Below are positions 1-8,496 of a DNA stretch of 64,000 nt, in pieces; the first letter of the stretch is position 1; each line of letters begins with the position of its first letter. The notes beneath the pieces are model-generated. The model was not told the origin of the DNA, made no database searches, and saw only the letters and a list, made by a program, of their open reading frames with translations. This DNA comes from Saccharopolyspora erythraea (GTDB lineage: Bacteria; Actinomycetota; Actinomycetes; Mycobacteriales; Pseudonocardiaceae). The stretch is from positions 2,170,001 to 2,234,000 of the forward strand of contig NZ_CP054839.1 of NCBI RefSeq assembly GCF_018141105.1, in the 5' to 3' direction. The position numbers and the translations under genes were made by a program.

Positions 1-41
1 CTGATCGACACACCCCGGCGATCCAGGAATGATCGTGCGCT

Positions 42-312
<271 letters not shown>

Positions 313-318
313 TGAGTT

Positions 319-915
319 GTGGTTGATGCGTTGTCGCGGCGGTTGGTTCCCGATGAGCTGTGGGAGCTGGTGGAGCCGCTGATTCCGCAGGCGGGGGAAC
401 GTCCGCAGGGTGGTGGTCGGGCTCCGGCGGATGCCCGGATGGTGTTCACGGCGATTGTGTATGTGCTGACCAGTGGGTGTGCGTGGCGGTGGTTACCGCC
501 GTCGTTCGGGGTGAAGGTTCCCACCGCGCACCGGTGGTTTCTCCGCTGGACTGAGGCCGGTCTGTGGGCCCGGATTCATCGGGCCGTGCTCGACGAACTG
601 GGCAGTCAGGGTTTGATCGACTGGTCCCGCGCGGTGGTGGACGCTGCCGCGGTGCGGGCGAAAAAAGGGGCTGCATGACCGGTCCGAGCCCGGTCGACCG
701 AGGCAAGCCCGGCTCGAAACTGCACGTGCTGACCGACCGCGCCGGTCTGCCGCTGGCCACCGGGATCTCGACAGCCAATACGGCGGACGGGTTCGCGCTC
801 AAGCCCTTGGTCAACGCGATCCCTCCGATCCGTTCCCATCGCGGGCCTCGCCGCCGCAGGCCCGCCAAGCTTCACGGCGACAAGGCATACAACAGTGCCG
901 AGCGCCGATTCTGGC
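319..915 (+). pseudogene. IS5-family (IS427-like) transposase, two-frame, 3-prime truncated
   Basis: A DDE transposase of the IS5 family. The first frame (GTG start at 319, stop at 678) carries the helix-rich N-terminus with PDELWELVEPLIP and GCAWRWLPPSFG. The second frame continues with the hallmark TGPSPVDRGKPGSKLHVL and then HGDKAYNS, which holds a catalytic aspartate. The two frames meet at six A followed by four G (661-670), so a -1 ribosomal frameshift would fuse them, as known for IS427-group elements. After about 915 the expected C-terminus (the region with the last catalytic glutamate) is missing and unrelated residues follow. The copy should therefore be inactive even though its frameshift signal looks intact. 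Confidence 0.8.
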
Positions 916-1000
916 CGATCCACCCCGTTATGGACCTCGGCCATGGGCGGATCAAGCGTCAACCGGTCCTGGGTGGCTTAATCAACGAGTATGAACGCAT
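916..1000 (+). pseudogene. Integrase C-terminal remnant
   Basis: In the frame that follows the truncated IS5 transposase, the residues GRIKRQPVLGGLINEYER match the usual C-terminal tail of actinomycete integrase-type transposases (ending in something like LINEYERAA). This is probably the other end of the gene whose start lies at 42-255, so an IS5-like sequence may have inserted into it, followed by deletions. The assignment rests on one short motif. Confidence 0.5.
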
Positions 1001-1016
1001 AACGCAAGACTGCTGG

Positions 1017-1336
1017 TCAGCGTTGGTAACCGACTTCTGGAATCTCACAGGGTAGCAAGCTCTCTGAAACTGGATAGGAAGTCAGGATCTCGCAGTTGCC
1101 GCTCGAACTGACGGTGGTCTGCATGGCCGCAGCAGTGAGCTTAGCGCTGCCCATCAAAGAAGAGGCGACACTGTCGTCGTCAACGGTCCACTCGACGAGC
1201 TTGCCGCGGCTCGTGCGAGCGTCCTTGCGGAACCGGAAATCCGTTCGGGGTACGCCTGACACGGCCTGTTCGAGAGACTCCCCGTCGTAGCGCGACAAGG
1301 TTTCTTGCATTGCCTCGATCTCGGGCGGGGAGAATC
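1017..1336 (-). other. Unidentified C-terminal protein fragment
   Basis: An open frame of about 106 residues reads leftward from the junction with a transposase fragment and ends at 1017. It contains RGKLVEWTVDDDSVASSLMG and CEILTSYP, with a balanced composition that looks like genuine protein rather than a shadow frame. I do not recognise the family. It has no start of its own and is probably the 3-prime end of a gene cut by insertion. Confidence 0.3.
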
Positions 1337-1462
1337 GCGGGCCAGCAGTACCCGCTGCAACTCGTCCCATACCCCGGCCTCCTGCCATTCGGCCAACCGG
1401 CGCCAACAGGTCCGTAGCTGACCTCCCACGGCTTCGGGCGAGCCATCGCACGCTTTCACCAA
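1330..1462 (-). pseudogene. IS5-type transposase N-terminal fragment
   Basis: The leftward translation contains EAVGGQLRTCWRRLAEWQEAG followed by VWDELQRVLLA. This is the N-terminal helical region of an IS5-family transposase different from the one at 319-915. Only about 43 residues remain before the similarity stops, and no catalytic region follows. It is one more piece of the insertion-sequence graveyard at this end of the window. Confidence 0.6.
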
Positions 1463-1530
1463 ACGTGATCAACCCACGTCCTCACCAGGCCGAAATCATC
1501 CCAGGTCTGATCACCAGTATGTTAGGAGCT

Positions 1531-3720
1531 CTACTGAATCCCGAGCTGTTGACCGCCGTCCAGCCCTCCGGCGGCGAGCGCCCGCGCACGTACATCTGCG
1601 AGAGTCTGTGAGGAGTCCCTGGCGAGCCTCCAGAAGGTCCACCCGTTGCACGATTGCCGGTTGACTGCGTACATCGCTGCACGGGAGGGATTGGGGAAGA
1701 GCTCGCCGGTGCTCAGTTGGATCTTGCCGTCGCTAAGGATGCACGCTTCGTGGTTCGTTCCCTTGTGCTTGCCCAAGATCTGCTCGTGCGGGCTAAGGAA
1801 CTCGGCTGTGAGGAGGTCGCTGAGCGACACGTCGTAGTTGGCACGCGTGCGCCGTGCCTGCCGGCGCTTGGGGCCGACATTTCTTGGGACTGAGAAGCCG
1901 AGCCGCTCGGGGGCCCAGATGATTTCGCACAGTCGGATGTAGAGCTGCTGCCGTTGCTCGATCGACTCTTTGGTGAATTCGTCATAGTGCGTCATTATCT
2001 TATCAAGTTTGTAGGTTTTCAGAAACCTGCGATATCTCGGGAAATTCCGGTAGCTTTCCTTGTTTAACGATCTGGCCAGCATGTTCTGCCGGAAATAGAA
2101 TGGCAGCTTATCGGGGTAGGTCTTGTCGTTGAAGCTGGAATTGTCGGATTTCGGCAGGAGTAGCAGTCCGCCCAGCCTGTTGCGGGCCGAGTGAAACGCT
2201 TTCTCTGTTTTTACTTCGGCCTGATGGCGTTCGAACTTGTTGGCCCAGATGTGTTCGATCTCGAACGGCGCTTCACCGGCGACATAACGTACGAACTCGC
2301 TGAGCTCGGCGCGATCGGTTTCGCACTCGGATTCGACGAAGGCGGTCAGTCTCGCCAGCAGGTAGCGTATATGGCGCCGGTTATCCGGCTGGAGTCCGAA
2401 GCTCGTCATGCCCCTGAACTCGTCGGTCACCTCGGCGATACGTGCTGACAGGAGCGTGCAGAGCTGAGCGGCCGAGCCGATCCCCCGGACGTCGCGGACG
2501 AGCTCGTAGATGTCATCATCAAGCTCGTTCGGTCGGCTGACGCTTCCGTTGACCAGCTTCCGAAGGTAGATGAGGTCCAGAAATGACCCGACCAGCGCGG
2601 CCTTGTGCCGGAACTCTGTTTCCGTGTCGCTGGGCTTCACGGCAGCCATGATGAGCAGGTACTGTTTGTCCAAGCCGTTCTCGGCGTTGTACCTGATTGC
2701 TGCGAACTCAGGGTCCTGGCTGCTTGCCGCCGCAAGCAGAGTCCGGTATCGGAGGGCGAGGGTGGCGATAGTGGTACTGAGAAACTGCCGGTAGTCCTCG
2801 GAGGTGCGCAAACCGATGCGGTCGGCGTTGGTCCGGACCCATTCATGACTGGCGTCACTGACAGCGGCCCGGTCGTTCTCGTCGTCGATCGTGGCGTACT
2901 TCGCCAGCAGAAGAGTCTCGAGAAACTCACCGGGGGCTCGCGCGCCGAGCGCGGAGAGCTGGGTGAGCATCTCGCGCCACTGGTTGTTCAGATCAGTCGT
3001 GTCCTGGCGCGCCTTCTCAATGAGGTGTCCCTTCAGCAGATCGATTGGGGCGAGCCGAACACCGCGGTCGTTCATGGTGACGAAGATTTCCCAGCCGTGC
3101 TGGTTGCTGTGCGCCTTGATGCCGACCATGCAGACACGCGTGAGTAACCAGTCGGTAAAGTGTAGTAAGGCTTCACCGGCGAGTTCGTCGGGGAAATCTT
3201 CCTCCAGATCCCGTGATCGATCGTACAAGTTGCGCACGGAAGGACTTGGGTCCCCGGGCAGCTCGTATGGGAAGGATTTGACTAGCGAGTGCAGCAACGT
3301 GTCTCTCTCCGGCGCATGCACGGTGAATGTAGTCTCCCCATAGCTGGACGTGGAGACGAGGTTGTGAAGCTTGCCGGCTTCCTCATCCTCCTCACGATCC
3401 TTCATCAGCCGGTACAGGTGGATGAGGAGGAGATGCAGCGTGGTAATACGCTGCTGACCGTCCACGAGGACGGTGGTTTCACCGGATTCAACATAAACAA
3501 AAGGCCCGAGAAAGTACGGGTGGTACGCGGCGGTTTCTCGCCGGCTATGAGTGGGGTTCCAGGATTTCTTAAAGCTCCGGTGGAGATCGTGGACGAGCGT
3601 GGCAACATCGTGGCGGTCCCAGCTGTACTCGCGCTGATAGTTGTCTACCGTGAAGGTTCGGTCCCCAGAGAACAGCTGATGTATGGTATACGAGTGCCCC
3701 TGAATCGGCGCGTCGGCCAC
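1531..3720 (-). CDS. GmrSD-type DUF262/DUF1524 defence protein with RAMA-like C-terminus
   Basis: A 729-residue candidate type IV (modification-dependent) restriction enzyme. The DUF262 (GmrS-like) domain covers roughly residues 15-400, with DNYQREYSW near 27-35 and the nucleotide-binding signature DGQQRITT at 87-94. A DUF1524 (GmrD-like, His-Me finger nuclease) region follows, with EIEH at 487-490 and the NRLGGLLLLP plus FNDKTY segment about 25-45 residues later. The last ~100 residues (HEQILGKHKGTNHEA, then DGKIQL, NGWTFWRL) resemble the RAMA domain, a predicted reader of modified DNA. The start is GTG at 3718-3720, with GAGGGG upstream. The gene is intact although surrounded by broken transposases. 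Related GmrSD and SspE proteins cut glucosylated or phosphorothioate-linked DNA; the modification sensed here is unknown. RAMA is recognised from motif pattern only. Confidence 0.85.
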   Translation of the reverse strand: MADAPIQGHSYTIHQLFSGDRTFTVDNYQREYSWDRHDVATLVHDLHRSFKKSWNPTHSRRETAAYHPYFLGPFVYVESGETTVLVDGQQRITTLHLLLIHLYRLMKDREEDEEAGKLHNLVSTSSYGETTFTVHAPERDTLLHSLVKSFPYELPGDPSPSVRNLYDRSRDLEEDFPDELAGEALLHFTDWLLTRVCMVGIKAHSNQHGWEIFVTMNDRGVRLAPIDLLKGHLIEKARQDTTDLNNQWREMLTQLSALGARAPGEFLETLLLAKYATIDDENDRAAVSDASHEWVRTNADRIGLRTSEDYRQFLSTTIATLALRYRTLLAAASSQDPEFAAIRYNAENGLDKQYLLIMAAVKPSDTETEFRHKAALVGSFLDLIYLRKLVNGSVSRPNELDDDIYELVRDVRGIGSAAQLCTLLSARIAEVTDEFRGMTSFGLQPDNRRHIRYLLARLTAFVESECETDRAELSEFVRYVAGEAPFEIEHIWANKFERHQAEVKTEKAFHSARNRLGGLLLLPKSDNSSFNDKTYPDKLPFYFRQNMLARSLNKESYRNFPRYRRFLKTYKLDKIMTHYDEFTKESIEQRQQLYIRLCEIIWAPERLGFSVPRNVGPKRRQARRTRANYDVSLSDLLTAEFLSPHEQILGKHKGTNHEACILSDGKIQLSTGELFPNPSRAAMYAVNRQSCNGWTFWRLARDSSQTLADVRARALAAGGLDGGQQLGIQ

Positions 3721-3823
3721 GGTGTCCCCTCATTGCGTGCGGCGTTGTGTGATCAAGACTTAGCAAATGGACGCGAGTTCGTCATTCCGCTAAATGGGGC
3801 ACGGACAGCGGGCGGGTTCCGAG

Positions 3824-4150
3824 TCAGTAGGCTTCGGCGGCGATGTTCCGGTGGTGTGTCGGTCCGGCCACGTCTGTTGATTGGGCTCTGCTGATGCGCT
3901 CTCGTCGGCGCCGAACCGCACGGCGAAAGCGCCTCCAGTCGCTCAACCGCGCACGCTCCACAGGACTCATCTCGGGCTCAGGTTCAGGGTTGTTCCGCCG
4001 CCAGGCATGCTCCCGGCTACCCAGGGTCCCGGGGTTGATCTCCAGCTCCCGGGCCGCCTCGGCCACCGGACGGCCGGCGGTCACCACCAGCGGCACCGCC
4101 TCGGCCTTAAACTGCGGGCTGAAGTTCCGATGCTTGTCTGACACGGACAC
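3824..4150 (-). pseudogene. IS3-family OrfA remnant, frameshifted
   Basis: The first ~70 residues (KHRNFSPQFKAEAVPLVV, then GRPVAEAARELEINPGTLG) are the helix-turn-helix OrfA part of an IS3-family transposase. After SPVERARLSD the frame becomes arginine-rich and meaningless; the natural continuation seems to lie in another frame. No OrfB (DDE integrase) follows, so only part of the left half of the element survives. Confidence 0.75.
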
Positions 4151-4263
4151 ATCCCCTCAATCGGGCGTCCCTGTCCAAAAGGCTTGTTATACCTCAGGTT
4201 CAGCTTGTGGGCGTTAGGAGTTGGTCGGCTGATGATGCCGGCGTTCTAGCTGTGGTGTGAGTG

Positions 4264-5637
4264 CTACCAGCGACGCTCGAGCACGGTGATCAGGTGGTCG
4301 ATCAAGGGCTGAGTGACGTGGGAGTAGATGCCTGCGACGCCGGGCATGTGATGGCCGAGCCGTTCGTGTGAGAGTGCTTGATCGATGCAGTCTTCGTTGA
4401 GCCAGGTCTTGTGCGTGTGACGTAGGCCGTGAAAGGTCAGCCCAGGCTGAATCGTTGCTCAGCCGCGCTGCACGTCTCCCGCGACCGCAGGGAGCCAGAC
4501 GCGTTGGCGAAGGTTGGTTCGGCGCAGCAAGATACCGCGCGGTCCGGTGAAAACGTGGTCGTGAGGTTGCTGCGCGGCGTGCTCACAAAGGAGCGGGACC
4601 AGGAACGCGGGCGGGTGGACAGCGCGGGCGCTTGCCGGAGTCTTGAGTGGGCCCAGCTCGAGTCGACTACCGAACTCGTGAAGTGCGCCCCTGTCTGGGC
4701 CGACGGTGATGTATGCGTTTCCGTCGAGAGTGACGTTGCGCCACCGCAGCCCGGCCAGGTCGCCCCACCGCATGCCGGTGTAGGCGGCGGTAATGATCAA
4801 CGTTCGATACGGCGGAGTGCAGCGATCAGCGGTACGACTTAATGATCTTCTTGTAATAGGGTGAGTCGCTGGGGTTGCGCTGGCCTACCGGCCCGGTAGC
4901 AGCCAGGCGACGTTGGTGTTTCAGGCCAAGCACGGGGCCTATGACACCGCCTCGCTGATCGAGTTCCTCACCGACCTGCACGACCACCTCGACGGTGCGC
5001 CGGTGACGCTGATCTGGGACGGCCTGCCCGCCCACCGCTCGAAAACCATGAAAGCCTGGCTGGCCACCCAACGACACTGGCTGCGCGTCGAGTCACTTCC
5101 CGGCTACGCCCCCGACCTCAACCCCGTCGAAAAGATCTGGGGCAACGTCAAAGCAACCGAACTGGCCAACCTCTGCCCCGAGACCATCGACCAAGCACAC
5201 ACCGCCGCGGAGGCCGGCCTGCAACGCATCGGTAGCAGCTACCAACTGTGCTTCTCCTTCCTCGACCACACCGGCCTCCACCTATGACAAACAAGATCAC
5301 CCAAATACCGAAAGATCATTAGGGCCCCAGGGGTGGTGGCCTCCCGGTGTGGTCACGGCCGCAGGTTGAGTTTGAGGTGTCGGCACGGGTTCTTACCGAT
5401 GTGGTCCTCATCGACTGCCTCAGCCAGGATCATCGATAGAATGCTGACGATGTCGCTTGCAGTGGCATCAGTGAGCTGTCGTCGGAGTTCCTTCACCCAC
5501 TGCTTGATCGTGATGTGGCTGGTGTCAGCCAGCGGAGTGTCGCAGAACCGCGGCAAAAGGTGGTTGTGGAGATGCGCTTGGTACTTCGCCCATGTGCTCT
5601 CGGCAACGTCGTGGGCTCCGCACAAAGCTCGGTCCAC
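4264..5637 (-). pseudogene. int: Tyrosine site-specific integrase, split by IS630 remnant
   Basis: Two separated stretches form one phage/ICE-type tyrosine recombinase. The N-terminal SAM-like domain (STWAKYQAHLHNHLLPRF to GKNPCRHLKLNLRP) runs from 5637 to 5353. The catalytic part resumes at about 4800 with AYTGMRWGDLAGL (box I arginine) and continues to 4264 with HGLRHTHKTWL (H-x-x-R), LGHHM (histidine) and GIYSHVTQ (nucleophilic tyrosine). All catalytic residues are still readable. The gene is broken by the element at 4840-5321, by a frame change near 4810-4820 and by an in-frame TGA at 4459-4461. It lies about 3 kb inside a tRNA 3-prime fragment at 7939-7981, as expected for an element integrase near its attachment site. 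Confidence 0.8.
4840..5321 (+). mobile_element. IS630-family remnant with 10-bp terminal inverted repeats
   Basis: The element is bounded by TAATGATCTT (4840-4849) and AAGATCATTA (5312-5321), perfect inverted copies that include the TA dinucleotides expected from IS630/Tc1-type insertion. Inside, from about 4880 to 5287, is the C-terminal half of an IS630 DDE transposase: TLIWDGLPAHRS holds a catalytic aspartate and GYAPDLNPVEKIWG holds the last catalytic residues. The N-terminal half is missing, so this ~480-bp copy is an internal deletion derivative that could move only if a full-length relative supplied transposase. It interrupts the integrase gene. Confidence 0.8.
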
Positions 5638-5867
5638 TCGCCGAACGCGGGTCCCGGTGAGTCTAGCTCCAATGCCGTGTAGTTAGGGCTTCGGCTCGGC
5701 TGTCAAGGTGTCTGAAACGGGCAACGAAGTTCCTGCTAGAACAGTATCGATCAAAGTCACTATCTGTAGGAACTCCGCTGGAAGCTGAGTCTGTCATCAC
5801 CCGCACCTTTCAGGGTTGCCGGGGCCGATTCGTGCCGGTCACCTCGGTGATCTAGCTCACCGAGCTT

Positions 5868-7160
5868 GTGCCGTTCGACATGGTCGACGAGGCGCTGGCC
5901 GAGACTTGTGCAGTGCAGTCCCGGCTGCGGGATCTGCCCTCCCGTGTGGTGGTCTATCTGCTGCTGGCCGCCTGTCTGTTCCCCGAACTGGGGTATCCCG
6001 GCGTGTGGGCCAAGCTCACCGGCGGCCTGAGGAGTCTACCGACGGCGACACCGACTGCGGCGGGTTGTTCCAGGCGCGCCGCAGGGTGGGCGTGGCGTCG
6101 TTGCGTCGGCTGTTCGACCTGTTACGCGGCCGTGCCGCCGCACCCGGCGCGCTGGCGCGGGCTGTTGGTCTGCGCGATCGACTGCACCCCGATGAGTGTG
6201 CCGGACAGCCGGGCGAACCTGACCGGATACAGCAAGCACCGATGCAACAACGGCGGCTCGGGCTATCCACTGCTGCGACTGGTCGCCGTGGTGGCCTGCG
6301 GCACCCGCACCATCATCGACGTGGTGTTCGGGCCGACCACCACCGGCGAGATCACCTATGTCCCACGACTGGCCCGCACCCTGCGTGCCGGAATGATCCT
6401 GTTGCTGGTTCGTAACTTCGCCGCCTGTGACTTGATCGGAGCGGTCGCCGCGACCGGTGCCGAAGTGATGGTGCGCCTGAAAAACAGCCGTGTTATGCCA
6501 GTTCTGGCCCGATTCGCGGACGGCTCGTATCTGTCGGTGCTGGGCTCGACGAAAGTCCGAGTGGTCGATGCCGAAATCGCCATCGTCACCAGCACCGGCT
6601 GCCGCACCGGCCTCTACCGGCTGCCCACCACCCTGGGCGACCACCACCACTATCCCGCCGCCGAGCTGGTCGCCCTCTACCACCAGCAGTGGGAGATCGA
6701 AACCGCCTACCTGGAACTGAAGTCCACCACCCTGGGCGGCCGAGTCCTGCGCGCCCGCACTTGATCCGGCATCGCCCAGGAGATCTACGCCTGCTAATCA
6801 CTACCAACTGCTGCGCACCGCCATGGCCGACACCACCGGCAGCGGCCCCGGGGACCACGGTGGACCGGGCCAGCTTCACCGTCGCCCTGCAGGCCGCCCG
6901 TAACTAGCTCGTGCTGGCCGCGGGCGTCATCGCCGACACCGTGAGCAACCTGGTCGGCGCAATCGGCACACACGTGCTGGCCAACCTCATGCCCGACCGG
7001 CGTCTACGTACCACACCACGCGTGGTCAAACGCGCGCTCTCCAAGTACAACGCCAAGGGCAGCGTCGACCGCACCACCCACAGGCCACCATCAGCATCGA
7101 TGTCCTCGCCACAGCAGAATCTTGACAACCAGGGCAAACGCCAAACTACACGGCATTGGA
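5868..7160 (+). pseudogene. IS4-family transposase, multiply frameshifted
   Basis: The conceptual product is an IS4-type DDE transposase: LPSRVVVYLLLAACLFPELGYP and WAKLTGGL at the N-terminus, CAIDCTPMSVPDS (first catalytic aspartate), VMVRLKNSR, then YHQQWEIETAYLELK, the Y-(2)-R/W-(3)-E-(6)-K type signature with the catalytic glutamate. At least three frame changes are visible: around 6030-6150 (GLFQARRRVGVASLRRLF is in another frame), at about 6762 (RVLRART followed by a stop where GIAQEIYA should continue), and near 7090. The C-terminal piece ANLMPDRRLRTTPRVVKRALS is in yet another frame. The gene is dead. Confidence 0.8.
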
Positions 7161-7420
7161 TCTAGAACCGGGCGTGTTCGCTCCCGATCGGTTCGTGACC
7201 AGTGCCAATGTCAGCGGCAAGGATGTTCTCGTAATCGACGACACCTGGACAGCGGGTGCGAAATGCAGGCGGCAAGAGTGACTCTAAACAACGCAGGTGC
7301 ACGTACTGTCGCAGGTGTTGCGATCGCTAGATGGGTAAACGGGGACTGCAAGGGCAACGCGGCGGCGCTGAAAAAGGCGAAACAGACGCGCTGGGCGTGG
7401 GACATATGCTGCCTCGAGCA
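7160..7420 (+). pseudogene. Phosphoribosyltransferase-like remnant
   Basis: A short frame reads VSGKDVLVIDDTWTAGAK, which is the PRPP-binding loop of type I phosphoribosyltransferases (two acidic residues followed by T-x-T/A-G). In the next frame it continues MQAARVTLNNAGARTVAGVA and ARWVN, the usual helix and strand after that loop. A frameshift near 7259 separates the two parts and the upstream core is missing. Similar PRTase-like proteins occur as singletons in actinomycetes. The base composition is lower in GC than the neighbouring chromosome, in keeping with foreign or decaying DNA. Confidence 0.55.
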
Positions 7421-7938
7421 CTGTGGTAACCGGTCCGCAAGTGGTAGCTAGCGGATTGGCTGGCCCGCGGCTATCGAACGCTAGGCAGTTCGTGTGTTAC
7501 CACTGGACGGGGCCGCAAGGTCCTGTCGGCGCGTTGGCGGCACTCATCCGCAGAGAGTCGTGCCCGACGGAACAACCGCAGAATGTGTACCGACACCTGC
7601 GCCGAATACGAGCTGGTGAGGGCCTCCAGGCCGTGAACGTGGTTACTCGGCATCTCCACTTCACAACCGGAGGCATTGACCACGGCTCATCCACGATCGC
7701 GTGTCACCGATCCAACCCGGGGCCAACTTCCCTCTGACCGCACCGCGGAGACCTCTGTGCTGTCGTAGGCACTCGCTTCATTGTGGCCAGCGGCCTACAG
7801 GTGATGGCCGGGGTGGGAGGAAATTGGGAGGAGTCGTCTGAGTCGAACTGGACTTTGCTGTGCGCAGTGGCTCCGAAACGGCGCCCACCTAACATGCAGC
7901 TTCTCTGTTTGTGCTGATCAGAGTGGCTCTCGGGCGCG
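7421..7938. other. Region without recognisable gene
   Basis: About 500 bases between the phosphoribosyltransferase relic and the tRNA fragment. Short open frames exist on both strands but none has a convincing composition, start signal or recognisable motif. It probably belongs to the decayed mobile region. Confidence 0.4.
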
Positions 7939-7981
7939 CCTTACAAGCAAGGGGTCGTAGGTTCGAACCCTACTGCGCCCA
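7939..7981 (+). other. tRNA-Val(TAC) 3-prime fragment, probable attachment-site scar
   Basis: The sequence contains the anticodon loop CTTACAA with anticodon TAC, the 3-prime strand of the anticodon stem (GCAAG), a full T arm (TAGGTTCGAACCCTA) and the acceptor end TGCGCCCA. The matching 5-prime half (D arm and first strand of the anticodon stem) is missing, although GGGCGCG at 7932-7938 could pair with the acceptor strand. Tyrosine integrases typically recombine into exactly this portion of tRNA genes, from the anticodon loop to the 3-prime end. A decayed integrase lies 2.3 kb to the left. The reading direction predicts that the intact tRNA gene lies beyond the left edge of the window and native chromosome lies to the right. 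An internally deleted tRNA gene is the alternative. Confidence 0.7.
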
Positions 7982-8119
7982 CTCCTTTGACCTGGTAGAA
8001 CGGCGTTCGCTTCGGGTTTCGCCGCTTCCGCTTTGATGCGGTCGGCGCTGGCGCGCGATTCGCAATCGCGTCGAGCCCGAGAATTGCGCCACGTCCGTTA
8101 GCAGTATTTTTCCCGCAGA

Positions 8120-8164
8120 ATTCGCCCCGCGGAGTCTCCAGGGCATTCGCCCCGCGGAGTCTCC
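8120..8164. repeat. 20-bp direct repeat, two copies with 25-bp period
   Basis: The 20-base sequence starting ATTCGCCCCGCGG occurs at 8120-8139 and again, identically, at 8145-8164. It lies in the non-coding stretch just right of the tRNA fragment and upstream of the small membrane protein gene. It could be an operator, an integrase arm-type site or a simple duplication. Confidence 0.7.
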
Positions 8165-8263
8165 CGGGCGTTTCATTTCTCCGTCGCGCCGTGTCGCTCT
8201 GGCAACCGAACGTGCGGCTGCGGCGTGCGTAAGTGCACACGGCGCAGAGGACGGGGGTTTCGG

Positions 8264-8428
8264 ATGGCGGACTGGATGTGGGGGCTGGTCCTGGTGGGCG
8301 GGGTTCTGCTGCTCCTCGGCTTCACGGCGTGGCAGGGGCGCGACCGGAGCGGCGGTGGTGGGAGCGGCGGCAGTGGGGCGTCGAGCTACTGGGACTCCGG
8401 TGGGGGTGGTGGCGGCGGCGCTGACTGA
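8264..8428 (+). CDS. Small single-pass membrane protein with Gly/Ser-rich tail
   Basis: A 54-residue protein. It has one hydrophobic helix (about residues 5-20, WGLVLVGGVLLLLGFTA), then a charged turn and a tail made mostly of glycine and serine ending in GGGGGGGAD. I chose ATG at 8264 rather than the upstream in-frame GTG at 8225, because the segment before 8264 is arginine-rich and overlaps the non-coding region. The family is not recognised. An 11-bp hairpin follows at 8457-8486. Confidence 0.55.
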   Translation: MADWMWGLVLVGGVLLLLGFTAWQGRDRSGGGGSGGSGASSYWDSGGGGGGGAD

Positions 8429-8456
8429 TCGTCGGCATACGTCTCATCGTCGATGA

Positions 8457-8486
8457 GTGAGCGGCGGGTCCGATACCGCCGCTCAC
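8457..8486. terminator. Bidirectional terminator hairpin
   Basis: GTGAGCGGCGG (8457-8467) and CCGCCGCTCAC (8476-8486) form a perfect 11-bp stem with an 8-base loop. It sits between the convergent small membrane gene and the alcohol dehydrogenase gene. There is no T tract, which is usual for high-GC actinobacteria. Confidence 0.75.
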
Positions 8487-8496
8487 GACAGCACCG

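Noticed and set aside
8120-8164. CRISPR array
   Set aside because: There are only two copies with a 5-base gap; no spacers of normal length and no cas genes are present.
7941-8240. Minus-strand open frame ending in GAVGFEPTTPCL
   Set aside because: This peptide is a well-known artefact of translating the antisense of tRNA genes; here it is the tRNA-Val fragment.
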